Assembly (NCBI RefSeq): GCF_023195925.1
Contig: NZ_JALPRE010000012.1
Span: 1 to 64,000 of the forward strand
Source of the DNA: Aquimarina acroporae
Lineage (GTDB): Bacteria; Bacteroidota; Bacteroidia; Flavobacteriales; Flavobacteriaceae
Direction: 5' to 3'
DNA length: 64,000 nt
Of the stretch, positions 1 to 7,557 are shown piece by piece. The notes below the pieces were generated by a model that saw only the letters and a list, made by a program, of their open reading frames with translations, was not told where the DNA came from and ran no database searches. The translations under genes and the position numbers were made by a program. The stretch's first letter is position 1, and each line of letters begins with the position of its first letter.

Positions 1-841
1 CTAAACCAAATAATGTTTTCCCTGGCTTATAGGTAAGCTCTAGTAACGCATTGTATGCAGAAAGCTCTACATCTTCGGTAAAATCACCTGTTTGTCCATA
101 TATATTGGCTGCTATAGATAATCCTTTTGCTGGTTTTGCTACCAAGTGAGTTCCAAAAGTTTGTCGTCTTACAGTACCATCTACAGGGGTTTGTCCTTCA
201 AGATTTTGGTAAGAGTTATTCGCAATTAAAAGACTTCCTGAGAATTTTTCCCAGTCCTTATGTAGCCATGCATAGATCATTCCTTTATAATCGAATACCG
301 CTCTGGCATTACCGCCGTTATTAGGATCAAATAATGTAGTTTGTGTACGTACTCCATTTTGATTAAAAGCAATACCAATGTCTAATTTTAAACCGTTTTT
401 GGCATATTTTAATAAGGCAGCATCATGAAATCTTCCTTGCATTGCCCAATCCAGACCTCCAAATATTCTTTGGTCATCATATACCAATGCCTGTCTTCCT
501 AGCTTTGTAGACCAACCGCTACCAAACTTAAAATCTATCCAGGCCTGCGCCAAAGAGAAACTATCATTACCATCGGCTGCAGCAATTTGTGGAGTGTCTC
601 CCCAAATACTTACATCCTGAACACTCACAAGAGCAGAAAATTTCTCTTGTTTGTATCCAAAATTTAATCTTGAACGTTGTTGCACAAATGTTCCAGCATC
701 GACTCCATCAGGAATTAAGCTCCCAAAACCATTCAGGTATTCAAATCGTGGCCTAATATCTGCATCGATACTTAATTCTTGTGCTTTTCCCTTAAATGCC
801 ACTACCGTAAGTAGTAAGGCGAAGTATAATTTGTTTCTCAT
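1..841 (-). CDS. Outer-membrane porin-like protein (alginate-export/porin family), 3' end outside the window
   Basis: The reading frame is open from an ATG at 841 to the left edge, so the C-terminus is missing; about 280 residues are present. It begins MRNKLYFALLLTVVAFKGKAQ, a Sec signal peptide. What follows is rich in alternating beta-strand segments with aromatic residues (LGRQALVYDDQRIFGGLDW), as in alginate-export-type 16-18-stranded porins. The family name is historical. Here the gene sits beside a nitrate regulator and importer, and its promoter on the minus strand has the nitrate-module palindrome (945-960) followed by a perfect TAGTTTTG -7 box (939-946). I therefore infer an outer-membrane channel for nitrate or nitrite rather than alginate. 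The alginate genes lie 57 kb away at the other end. Family call good, substrate inferred. Confidence 0.8.
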   Translation of the reverse strand, partial: MRNKLYFALLLTVVAFKGKAQELSIDADIRPRFEYLNGFGSLIPDGVDAGTFVQQRSRLNFGYKQEKFSALVSVQDVSIWGDTPQIAAADGNDSFSLAQAWIDFKFGSGWSTKLGRQALVYDDQRIFGGLDWAMQGRFHDAALLKYAKNGLKLDIGIAFNQNGVRTQTTLFDPNNGGNARAVFDYKGMIYAWLHKDWEKFSGSLLIANNSYQNLEGQTPVDGTVRRQTFGTHLVAKPAKGLSIAANIYGQTGDFTEDVELSAYNALLELTYKPGKTLFGL

Positions 842-938
842 TTGACTAGTTTTTGTTGTTGTACTTATTTACTATTTGTACATAATTGATATTTCTATAA
901 TTCTATTAGCGAATGGTTAATTATTAAAAATACCTAGA

Positions 939-966
939 CAAAACTAAGTATTAATACTTAATTTTA
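939..966. promoter_or_regulatory. Bidirectional promoter with nitrate-module palindrome
   Basis: Positions 945-960 read TAAGTATTAATACTTA, a perfect 16-bp palindrome. On the minus strand its last TA begins TAGTTTTG (939-946), a perfect TAnnTTTG -7 box facing the porin. On the plus strand its last TA begins TAATTTTA (959-966), one mismatch from consensus, facing the response regulator gene. The same operator/-7 overlap recurs at 2655, 2942, 14982 and 15261. A further TACGTA element lies at 987-992. Confidence 0.7.
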
Positions 967-1098
967 ATGTTTTTATTAGATAAAAATACGTACTTTTATT
1001 TCTCATTTGTTCAATTTTAAGTGTCTACTTTTGAAATATTCATATATTTGAGGGGTTTGAGTAAAGAACCATCAATTAAAAAAGTTATTCGATTATTT

Positions 1099-1785
1099 AT
1101 GGTTAAAATAGTTTTAGTAGATGACCATTTTATGGTTCGAGACGGTATTCGTGCCATTCTTGAAGAGGAAAAATCATACGAAGTAGTAGGTGAGGCGGCA
1201 AATGGCTCTGAAGGCTTAGATATGATTGCTTCCCTATCACCAGATATTGCTATTTGTGATATAAGAATGCCAGAAATGTCGGGTATAGAAATGGTACAAG
1301 AAGTGGTGGCCAAAAACTTACCTATTAAAACTATTATGCTGTCGATGCATGATTCTGATGAGTACATTTTACAGTCTATTAATGCGGGAGCAGATGGGTA
1401 TTTGTTGAAAGGTTCTAGTAAAGAAGAATTCTTGAAAGCACTCACTGCCGTAAGTAATGGAGAAAAATACTTTAGCGGAGATGTTTCTTCCATTTTGATT
1501 AAGAGAATTAAATCTGGAGATGTAACAAATCAAAATCAAGTTTCTCAAGAAACTATTTCTGATGATTCTGAGAAAGTTAATACAAATCCTTTTGACCTTA
1601 CCAAGCGGGAGAATCAAATACTGCATTTGGCGGTATCTGGAAAAACCAATAAAGATATTGCCGAAGAATTGAATATAAGTAAACGTACTATTGAAGTTCA
1701 TAGATTTAATTTGATGAAAAAAATGGGAGTTAAGAACGTTCTTGAACTAAGTAACAAAGCCAGGGAGTTTGGAATAATTCAATAA
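1099..1785 (+). CDS. NarL/FixJ-family response regulator (predicted nitrate regulator)
   Basis: A 228-residue two-domain regulator. The receiver domain (1-120) has acidic pocket D8/D9, phospho-acceptor D54 in the context CDIRMPEMSG and conserved K104. The C-terminal LuxR-type helix-turn-helix runs from about 165 to 228 (LTKREN...GKTNKDIAEELNISKRTIEVHR). I start at the ATG at 1099 because the receiver begins directly with MVKIVLVDD; the in-frame GTG at 1021 adds 26 residues unrelated to the fold. No histidine kinase is adjacent. It faces a gene for a periplasmic PilJ/NarX-like sensor protein and shares a bidirectional promoter with the porin. NarL-family relatives that answer nitrate bind short inverted repeats, and the repeated palindrome in this region is the obvious candidate site. 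Regulator call secure; nitrate role inferred from context. Confidence 0.85.
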   Translation: MVKIVLVDDHFMVRDGIRAILEEEKSYEVVGEAANGSEGLDMIASLSPDIAICDIRMPEMSGIEMVQEVVAKNLPIKTIMLSMHDSDEYILQSINAGADGYLLKGSSKEEFLKALTAVSNGEKYFSGDVSSILIKRIKSGDVTNQNQVSQETISDDSEKVNTNPFDLTKRENQILHLAVSGKTNKDIAEELNISKRTIEVHRFNLMKKMGVKNVLELSNKAREFGIIQ

Positions 1786-1795
1786 TACTTCACTG

Positions 1796-2623
1796 CTATT
1801 TTCCTGCAATTAATTCATAAGCACCTGTGATCTTGTTAAAGCTCTTTGTGAGTTCATTTGTGGTGTTGTACACCTCTTCCAGAGTAAATTCTCCGTTTAA
1901 AAATGCTCGTTTATTTAACTGAAATTTTTCCCACATAGACATCACAGAACCAAGTTCTTCTTCTATCTCGGTATTGTTATAACTACTTATTAAAAGGTCT
2001 CCTATAACACTGTCAAACTCATCAAATACAGTGGTTAATATCCTTCTGTAATCTATTTTTTTGTTTTCGAACATAGTAAGTCCTGTATAATAAAGACATA
2101 ACCTTTGTGATAGCATGCGTTGTTTTCCGGAAACATTGATAGTGTTTATTAAATCTTGATTCTTATTATTAAAGAACTGATTGTTATAATTTGAACTCGC
2201 TTCAATACTAAGAACAAGTTCGTTACTAGCTCTTAAAAGATTAGTGTTTAATTGCATAATTCTACTTGAATTTTCAATGCTTGGTGTTGATTCTATAATG
2301 GGTTTAAATTCTTCCCAGATTTTTTTTACATTCTTTATTGATAGTTTTATCGCAGACCCCGTAGCATTTTGATTTAGTATGTCTAATTGTTTTTCAAAGA
2401 TGAACTTACTGGAGTTTACTTCCTTTTTAATATTATCGTTTACAATTCCTTTTGATATTAAAAGATAAGATTTAGACATTTTTTGAGACAACATTCGTTG
2501 CTTCCCAGAGATATTTATTGCTTTACTATAGTCTATAGAACCAAATTTCTGTGTTTGCGCTGTTGCATTAACCGAGCAAATAAGAGTAATGATTATTAGG
2601 GTGTTTAAAAATCTCATTTTCAT
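1796..2623 (-). CDS. Periplasmic protein with two PilJ/NarX-type P-box sensor motifs
   Basis: A 275-residue exported protein: signal peptide 1-22 (MKMRFLNTLIIITLICSVNATAQ) and no other membrane segment. It carries two copies of the type IV pili methyl-accepting chemotaxis N-terminal (PilJ) motif, NISGKQRMLSQKMSK at 37-51 and NVSGKQRMLSQRLCLYY at 163-179, each followed by helical sequence. In NarX and NarQ the related P-box in the periplasmic helical sensor binds nitrate. Here the sensor is detached from any kinase or methyl-acceptor module. It converges with the response regulator gene (10 bp between stops) and is preceded by its own copy of the nitrate palindrome (2655-2670). I infer a soluble periplasmic nitrate/nitrite-binding protein acting with a partner kinase encoded elsewhere, or buffering the ligand. 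Domain call good; function inferred. Confidence 0.75.
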   Translation of the reverse strand: MKMRFLNTLIIITLICSVNATAQTQKFGSIDYSKAINISGKQRMLSQKMSKSYLLISKGIVNDNIKKEVNSSKFIFEKQLDILNQNATGSAIKLSIKNVKKIWEEFKPIIESTPSIENSSRIMQLNTNLLRASNELVLSIEASSNYNNQFFNNKNQDLINTINVSGKQRMLSQRLCLYYTGLTMFENKKIDYRRILTTVFDEFDSVIGDLLISSYNNTEIEEELGSVMSMWEKFQLNKRAFLNGEFTLEEVYNTTNELTKSFNKITGAYELIAGK

Positions 2624-2647
2624 AGCGTTTAATTATTTTGTGGGTTA

Positions 2648-2670
2648 TAAAATGTAAGTAAAAATACGTA
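2648..2670 (-). promoter_or_regulatory. Nitrate-module operator and -7 box of the PilJ-like gene
   Basis: Positions 2655-2670 read TAAGTAAAAATACGTA on the plus strand, an imperfect TAMGTA-N4-TACKTA palindrome. Read on the minus strand its final TA starts TACATTTT, one mismatch from TAnnTTTG, and the ATG lies 31 bp further on. The geometry is the same as at nrtA and the nitrate reductase. The rest of the 377-bp divergent spacer to nrtA holds extra TACGTA half-sites at 2770-2775 and 2890-2895 and no gene. Confidence 0.6.
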
Positions 2671-2941
2671 ACACTTGATATTGAGTAAGTATCTGGATGT
2701 AGCGTAGTATTTTGAGGTGAAATTAGGAATTAATATTTAGATACCTCAAGGGGCTAGCCGTATTTTTTATACGTAAATAACTTACTTACAGGTTTTTGTA
2801 TGGTAGAAGTTTTTTGATTTTTCAATATACATAATTTTTGGAAGTTAAAATTATTGAATCTTGAATTAAGGGAGGGTATAATTTTCATATACGTAATAAT
2901 GAGCTTAATACTTGTTTTTTGAAATAAATTACCATCATAAA

Positions 2942-2963
2942 TAAGTAATTATACGTAGTTTTG
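2942..2963 (+). promoter_or_regulatory. Nitrate-module operator fused to the nrtA -7 box
   Basis: TAAGTAATTATACGTA (2942-2957) is followed without a gap by GTTTTG, so its last TA begins a perfect -7 box TAGTTTTG (2956-2963). The nrtA ATG lies 43 bp after the operator. I see no TTG at the usual -33 distance; the operator covers that region, which suggests an activator-dependent promoter. Confidence 0.7.
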
Positions 2964-3000
2964 AAATGTTCTATTAGCGAATTTATCAAAACACATAGTT

Positions 3001-4404
3001 ATGAAAAAATTACATCTTAACATTATAATGATGATTACTGCCATGGTACTAGTATCATGTGGTGGTAAAAAAGAAAAAGCGGTTGCTTCTGGGGGAGAAG
3101 AGACCAAAGAAGAAACTTCTAAATTACTTATAGAGAAACCGCAACTAACATTTGGGTTTATTAAGTTAACGGATATGGCTCCATTAGCTATAGCCAAAGA
3201 AAAAGGTTTTTTTGAAGATGAAGGTCTTTTTGTTTCTGTTGAGGCACAATCAAATTGGAAAAATGTGTTAGATCGTGTTATAGATGGTCAGCTTGATGGT
3301 TCACATATGTTGGCAGGTCAACCTATTGCAGCTGGAGCTGGTTTTGGAAGACAGGCAGAATTAGTTACTGCATTTTCAATGGATTTAAATGGAAATGGTA
3401 TTACGGTTTCTAACGATGTTTGGTCTAAGATGAAACCAAATGTTCCCGTCGGAGAAGATGGTAAGCCTGTACATCCTATTTCTGCAAAAGCACTTAAGCC
3501 AGTAATAGATAGTTATAAAAATGATGGAAAACCATTTAAGATGGGTATGGTTTTTCCAGTATCTACACATAATTATGAAATAAGATATTGGTTAGCCGCA
3601 GCAGGAATTCACCCAGGAATGTATTCGAAGGATAATATTCAAGGACAAATCGATGCCGATGTGTTATTGTCTGTAACACCTCCACCTCAAATGCCGGCAA
3701 CTCTAGAAGCAGGAACGATTTATGGGTATTGCGTTGGAGAACCATGGAATCAGCAGGCGGTTTTTAAAGGTATAGGTGTACCAGTTACTACAAACTATGA
3801 TATCTGGAAAAACAACCCAGAAAAGGTATTTGTTATGACCAAAAAATTTATGGAAGAATACCCTAACACTGCTGTTGCAGTAACAAAAGCTTTAATAAGA
3901 GCAGGTAAATGGTTAGACGCTCCAGGAAATCGAAAAGAAGCTGTAAAGATATTATCAATGCCAGAGTATGTTGGAGCAGATGAAGTGGTTTTGGCAAATT
4001 CTATGACTGGAACATTTGAATTTGAAAAAGGGGATAAAAGAGAAATGCCAGATTTCAACGTGTTCTATCGTTACGATGCGACATATCCTTTTTACTCTGA
4101 TGGAATTTGGTTTTTAACTCAAATGAGAAGATGGGGACAAATTCCAGAAAGCAAACCTGCAGAATGGTATGCTAATAAAATTAAAGAAATCTATCGTCCA
4201 GATATCTGGGAAAAAGCTGCAAATCTATTGGTAGAAGAAGGTCATCTAGAAGCTTCAGAATTACCTAAGACAGATGGGTATAAGCCAGCTACTACAGACT
4301 TTATCGATGGAAAAAAATATGATGCTAAGGATCCGTTAGGATATATTAACAGTTTCTCTATCGGAAATAAAGAAAATACAGAAGGAGTATCTAGTATCGA
4401 ATAA
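3001..4404 (+). CDS. nrtA: Nitrate/nitrite ABC transporter substrate-binding lipoprotein (NrtA/CmpA family)
   Basis: A 467-residue NrtA/CmpA-type binding protein. The N-terminus [22 protein letters not shown] ends in a lipobox, so the protein is probably anchored in a membrane facing the periplasm. Family hallmarks include [23 protein letters not shown], the SHMLAGQP segment, and a late [15 protein letters not shown] segment. The ATG at 3001 follows the nitrate operator and -7 box. It is followed at 54 bp by the permease gene and then two ATPases, giving the full nrtABCD order. The family also includes bicarbonate (CmpA) and nitrite binders. The nitrate reductase nearby and the shared operator favour nitrate/nitrite. 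Confident for family, fairly confident for substrate. Confidence 0.9.
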   Translation: MKKLHLNIIMMITAMVLVSCGGKKEKAVASGGEETKEETSKLLIEKPQLTFGFIKLTDMAPLAIAKEKGFFEDEGLFVSVEAQSNWKNVLDRVIDGQLDGSHMLAGQPIAAGAGFGRQAELVTAFSMDLNGNGITVSNDVWSKMKPNVPVGEDGKPVHPISAKALKPVIDSYKNDGKPFKMGMVFPVSTHNYEIRYWLAAAGIHPGMYSKDNIQGQIDADVLLSVTPPPQMPATLEAGTIYGYCVGEPWNQQAVFKGIGVPVTTNYDIWKNNPEKVFVMTKKFMEEYPNTAVAVTKALIRAGKWLDAPGNRKEAVKILSMPEYVGADEVVLANSMTGTFEFEKGDKREMPDFNVFYRYDATYPFYSDGIWFLTQMRRWGQIPESKPAEWYANKIKEIYRPDIWEKAANLLVEEGHLEASELPKTDGYKPATTDFIDGKKYDAKDPLGYINSFSIGNKENTEGVSSIE

Positions 4405-4457
4405 GATAACAAATCACAACTTTTAGGATCGCTCTTTAAATTTTAAAAATTAGAAAG

Positions 4458-5555
4458 ATGAAAGATAAATCAATTCACATTCTGAATTTTGTAGGACTTG
4501 GTTTTTTCGAACCTGCAATTCGTTTAGCAAGTGGAGAAGAAGTTAAGAAAAATATTATTGCCCTTTTTAAAAAGGTGTTGCTACCAATTGTTTCTGTTGT
4601 TTTGTTTTTGATTCTCTGGCATGCCGGTGCTACATACCTTTATAATATAGAAAAGGATGCAAGAATTGAAAAAGCATTAACCGATAGAGGTGAAGCAGCA
4701 GCATTAGAAATGAGAACATGTATAGAATCTGGTGATGTAAGTTGTCAGCCAAATACACTGCCTTCTCCGGTTCAGGTTTGGACCGCTTACAAAGCGCTGT
4801 TGGCAGATCATGCAGTAATCACTGAGAAGAAAGCTGCTTTTGCAGAAAAAGTAGCAGCTACAAATGAAAAGAGAGAAGCGCAAGGACTTACACCTATAAA
4901 GTACACAGGAAGACCGTCTTTTGTCGATCAAATATTTACAAGTTTAAAAACGGTGTTTGCAGGGTTTTTGCTTGCTTTCTTTATAGCAGTTCCCATAGGA
5001 ATAATGTTAGGATTAAGTCAAACGTTACGTTCTTCAGTGAATTGGTTGATTCAAATCTTTAAACCCGTCTCGCCCGTAGTATGGTTGTTGTTAGTCTTTA
5101 TGATCGTTAAAACATTAACTCGAAACTCAGATTCAGATAGTTCATTTATTATATCATTTATAAGTGTAGGTCTATGTTCTATGTGGGCAACTTTGGTAAA
5201 TACCAGTATGGGAGTTTCGTCTGTAGATAAAGATTATATCAATGTGGCAAAGGTACTTCAGTTAAGTGTGGGGCAAAAAGTTTTTAAAATTATTTTACCG
5301 TCTTCGTTTCCGCTGATATTTACAGGATTGAGAATTACATTATCTGTGGCCTGGATGGTACTTATTGCTATTGAGTTATTAGCACAAAGTCCTGGTCTTG
5401 GATCATTCGTTTGGGAAGAGTTTCAAAACGGAGCCAATGATTCTAATTCAAAAATTATCGTAGCCATGTTTGTGATTGGGATTATTGGATTCCTTTTAGA
5501 CAGAATCATGTTAACAATTCAAAAGTTTGTCACGTTTACAGAAGAAACTGCATAA
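4458..5555 (+). CDS. nrtB: Nitrate ABC transporter permease (NrtB family) with a periplasmic insertion
   Basis: A 365-residue inner-membrane permease. The C-terminal two thirds hold the binding-protein-dependent transport domain, with helices from about residue 157 and the ATPase-contact loop near DKDYINVAKVLQLSVGQKVFKIILPSSFP. The N-terminal helix (about 36-55) is separated from this domain by about 100 mostly hydrophilic residues, which include a two-cysteine stretch (CIESGDVSC) and the usual LPSPVQVW motif. Typical NrtB proteins are about 270-280 residues, so this insertion accounts for the extra length. It is the second gene of the nrt operon, 15 bp before the first ATPase gene. The hydrophilic segment may contact the lipoprotein NrtA; that part is inference. 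Confidence 0.88.
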   Translation: MKDKSIHILNFVGLGFFEPAIRLASGEEVKKNIIALFKKVLLPIVSVVLFLILWHAGATYLYNIEKDARIEKALTDRGEAAALEMRTCIESGDVSCQPNTLPSPVQVWTAYKALLADHAVITEKKAAFAEKVAATNEKREAQGLTPIKYTGRPSFVDQIFTSLKTVFAGFLLAFFIAVPIGIMLGLSQTLRSSVNWLIQIFKPVSPVVWLLLVFMIVKTLTRNSDSDSSFIISFISVGLCSMWATLVNTSMGVSSVDKDYINVAKVLQLSVGQKVFKIILPSSFPLIFTGLRITLSVAWMVLIAIELLAQSPGLGSFVWEEFQNGANDSNSKIIVAMFVIGIIGFLLDRIMLTIQKFVTFTEETA

Positions 5556-5570
5556 TTAAAGTTTAAGCAT

Positions 5571-6434
5571 ATGGCCTATATAGAATTAAGAAATGTTTCG
5601 AAATCCTTCGGCACAGGAAAAGACCGCACCGAAGTATTGTCAAATATAAATCTGGAAATAGAAGAAGGTGAGTTTGTGGCTATAGTAGGCTTCACAGGTA
5701 GTGGTAAAACAACTCTAATTAATTTAATTTCAGGATTAATGATGCCCGATGAAGGACAAGTGCTTTTTAAAGGAGAGCCTGTTACTGGGCCAAGTCATGA
5801 ACGTGGAGTGATTTTTCAGAATTACTCACTACTGCCATGGTTGAATGTTAGAAATAATGTCGGAATGGCTGTAAAAGAAGCGTTTGGTAAAATGAGTAAA
5901 AAAGATAGGTCTCAAAGGGTAGAAGATTATGTTGAAATGGTGAACCTTTCTCCTGCGATAAACAAATTGCCCAAAGAACTTTCTGGAGGTATGAGACAAA
6001 GAGTTTCTGTTACTAGGGCATTATCTATGAGTCCTGAAGTAATTCTCATGGATGAACCATTGAGTGCTTTGGATGCACTAACCAGAGGTAATTTGCAACA
6101 GGAGATTTTAAAGATCTGGAATAAGGATAAGAAAACTGCTTTATTAATTACCAACGATGTTGATGAGGGAATCTTAATGGCAGATCGCATTATTCCTTTA
6201 AAACCTGGACCAAAAGCAACTCTAGGGCCAGAGTATAAAATCAATTTAGAGAGACCTAGAGATAAAACAGCATTAAATCATAATGAGGAGTATAAAAAGT
6301 TGAGAAACGGGATTATAGAATATCTTATTCAAATAGGTGAGCAAAGAGCTTCTAAAAAGGAAAATACGTACACCTTGCCAGATATCAAGCCTAGAATTAA
6401 GCCAACTCCGTTTGGAAGATTAAGTTTTAGCTAA
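5571..6434 (+). CDS. nrtC: Nitrate ABC transporter ATP-binding protein with altered H-loop
   Basis: A 287-residue ABC ATPase. Walker [10 protein letters not shown] is at 40-48, the Q-loop is in [12 protein letters not shown], the signature LSGGM is at 137-141, and Walker B VILMDE is at 157-162 followed by the D-loop. The H-loop, normally THD, is TND, so the switch histidine is Asn195. Unlike cyanobacterial NrtC, there is no fused C-terminal NrtA-like domain, only a 60-residue tail. It lies 12 bp upstream of the second ATPase, which keeps the histidine, so the importer probably has two unequal ATP sites, only one fully canonical. Family call secure; NrtC versus NrtD naming is by order only. 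Confidence 0.88.
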   Translation: MAYIELRNVSKSFGTGKDRTEVLSNINLEIEEGEFVAIVGFTGSGKTTLINLISGLMMPDEGQVLFKGEPVTGPSHERGVIFQNYSLLPWLNVRNNVGMAVKEAFGKMSKKDRSQRVEDYVEMVNLSPAINKLPKELSGGMRQRVSVTRALSMSPEVILMDEPLSALDALTRGNLQQEILKIWNKDKKTALLITNDVDEGILMADRIIPLKPGPKATLGPEYKINLERPRDKTALNHNEEYKKLRNGIIEYLIQIGEQRASKKENTYTLPDIKPRIKPTPFGRLSFS

Positions 6435-6446
6435 AAGCAAAGTAGA

Positions 6447-7265
6447 ATGGAAACAATTGAAAAAACAACTCGAAGAACAGATAATGGGATTTTTGAGGAT
6501 AAATATATGCTGGATATATCACAGCTAACAAAGATTTATCCTACACCCAAAGGGGACTATGTGGTGTTAGATGACCTTGATCTGAAGATTAAGCATGAAG
6601 AGTTTATCTCTATAATAGGGCATTCTGGTTGCGGTAAATCTACTTTGTTGACTATGATCGCAGGATTAAACCCAATTTCTAGAGGAACTATCGTGGTTAA
6701 TAATCAAACCATTAAAGGTCCTGGTCCTGATAGGGGAGTGATTTTCCAATCACCAAGTCTTTTGCCTTGGATGACGGCCTATGAAAACGTTATGCTAGGC
6801 GTAAAACAAGTTTTTGCGCATGGTACAAAAAGAGATAGAGATGATATTGTAAAGTATTACCTTTCAAAAGTAGGTCTCGAAGATGCTATGTATAAAAAAG
6901 CAAAGGACTTGTCACAAGGAATGCAACAAAGGGTAGGTATAGCAAGAGCTTTTGCTATAAAACCTAAAGTGTTGTTGTTAGATGAGCCCTTTGGAATGCT
7001 AGATTCTTTAACCAGGGGAGAACTACAGGATGTTTTGATAGAAGTCTGGAATCAAGAAAAAATAACTGCTATCATGATTACGCATGATGTAGATGAATCT
7101 ATATTTCTAGCAGATAGAGTTATTATGATGACCAGCGGTCCTAGAGCCAAAGTTGGTGATATTTTGGAGATAGATTTTGAGAGGCCTCGTTTAAGAAAAG
7201 ATGTTCTGGATCATCCCGATTACTACAATTATAGAGAGCATCTTATAAACTTTCTAGAGCATTAA
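6447..7265 (+). CDS. nrtD: Nitrate ABC transporter ATP-binding protein
   Basis: A 272-residue ABC ATPase and the last gene of the nrt operon. It has Walker A GHSGCGKST at 58-66, the Q-loop in GVIFQSPSLLPW, the signature LSQGM at 155-159, Walker B VLLLDE ending at E180, and a canonical H-loop ITHD with His213. The start at 6447 gives 24 residues before the ABC core; the internal ATG in DKYMLDISQLTK is a shorter alternative. It should form a heterodimer with the preceding ATPase, which has Asn at the H-loop position, and drive the NrtB permease. A clear intrinsic terminator follows 18 bp after the stop. Confidence 0.9.
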   Translation: METIEKTTRRTDNGIFEDKYMLDISQLTKIYPTPKGDYVVLDDLDLKIKHEEFISIIGHSGCGKSTLLTMIAGLNPISRGTIVVNNQTIKGPGPDRGVIFQSPSLLPWMTAYENVMLGVKQVFAHGTKRDRDDIVKYYLSKVGLEDAMYKKAKDLSQGMQQRVGIARAFAIKPKVLLLDEPFGMLDSLTRGELQDVLIEVWNQEKITAIMITHDVDESIFLADRVIMMTSGPRAKVGDILEIDFERPRLRKDVLDHPDYYNYREHLINFLEH

Positions 7266-7282
7266 AAGCATAATAGAATTAT

Positions 7283-7312
7283 AAAGGGCTATTTATTAGT
7301 CCTTTATTTTTT
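7283..7312 (+). terminator. Intrinsic terminator of the nrt operon
   Basis: AAAGGGCTA (7283-7291) pairs with TAGTCCTTT (7297-7305), a 9-bp stem with one G-U pair and a 5-nt loop, followed by ATTTTTT. Confidence 0.8.
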
Positions 7313-7557
7313 GCTAAAAATTTACTTATTTTCCCTACTATTTAACTATTATTGGTATCTTAGAAGTAGAATAAGAAATGTTTATAAAGGGATACTACAT
7401 GTTGTAGATATAATCAACATTGGTAAAGACATAAATTATTCGCCCACCTTGAAGTTTATGAAACATTTAATAAATATGTGTAACGTTTATGTGTTGCACT
7501 TAAAAAATATATAAATAGGAAGACTTAGTGTTGAAACCTTAAAGACATTGAGTAGCT
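7313..7557. other. Convergent intergenic spacer without a gene
   Basis: About 245 AT-rich bases between the nrt terminator and the 3' end of the leftward cytochrome operon. A 67-codon open frame occurs on the plus strand, but it starts inside the terminator T-run, and its composition (many Tyr, Asn, Ile) is what AT-rich noncoding DNA gives. I do not call it. A short repeat CTTAAAG...CTTTAAG (7538-7562) could be part of the leftward terminator. Confidence 0.5.

Noticed and set aside
1017..1701. Long open frames on the minus strand opposite the response regulator
   Set aside because: They are antisense to a clear receiver/LuxR gene, lack any domain, and have Ser/Ile-rich shadow composition.
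2770..2895. Further TACGTA half-sites between the PilJ-like gene and nrtA
   Set aside because: The second half does not fall at the 4-bp spacing, so I do not count them as full operators, though they could be weak accessory sites.
7311..7514. 67-codon frame after the nrt operon
   Set aside because: Starts inside the terminator T-run and has the composition of AT-rich noncoding DNA.
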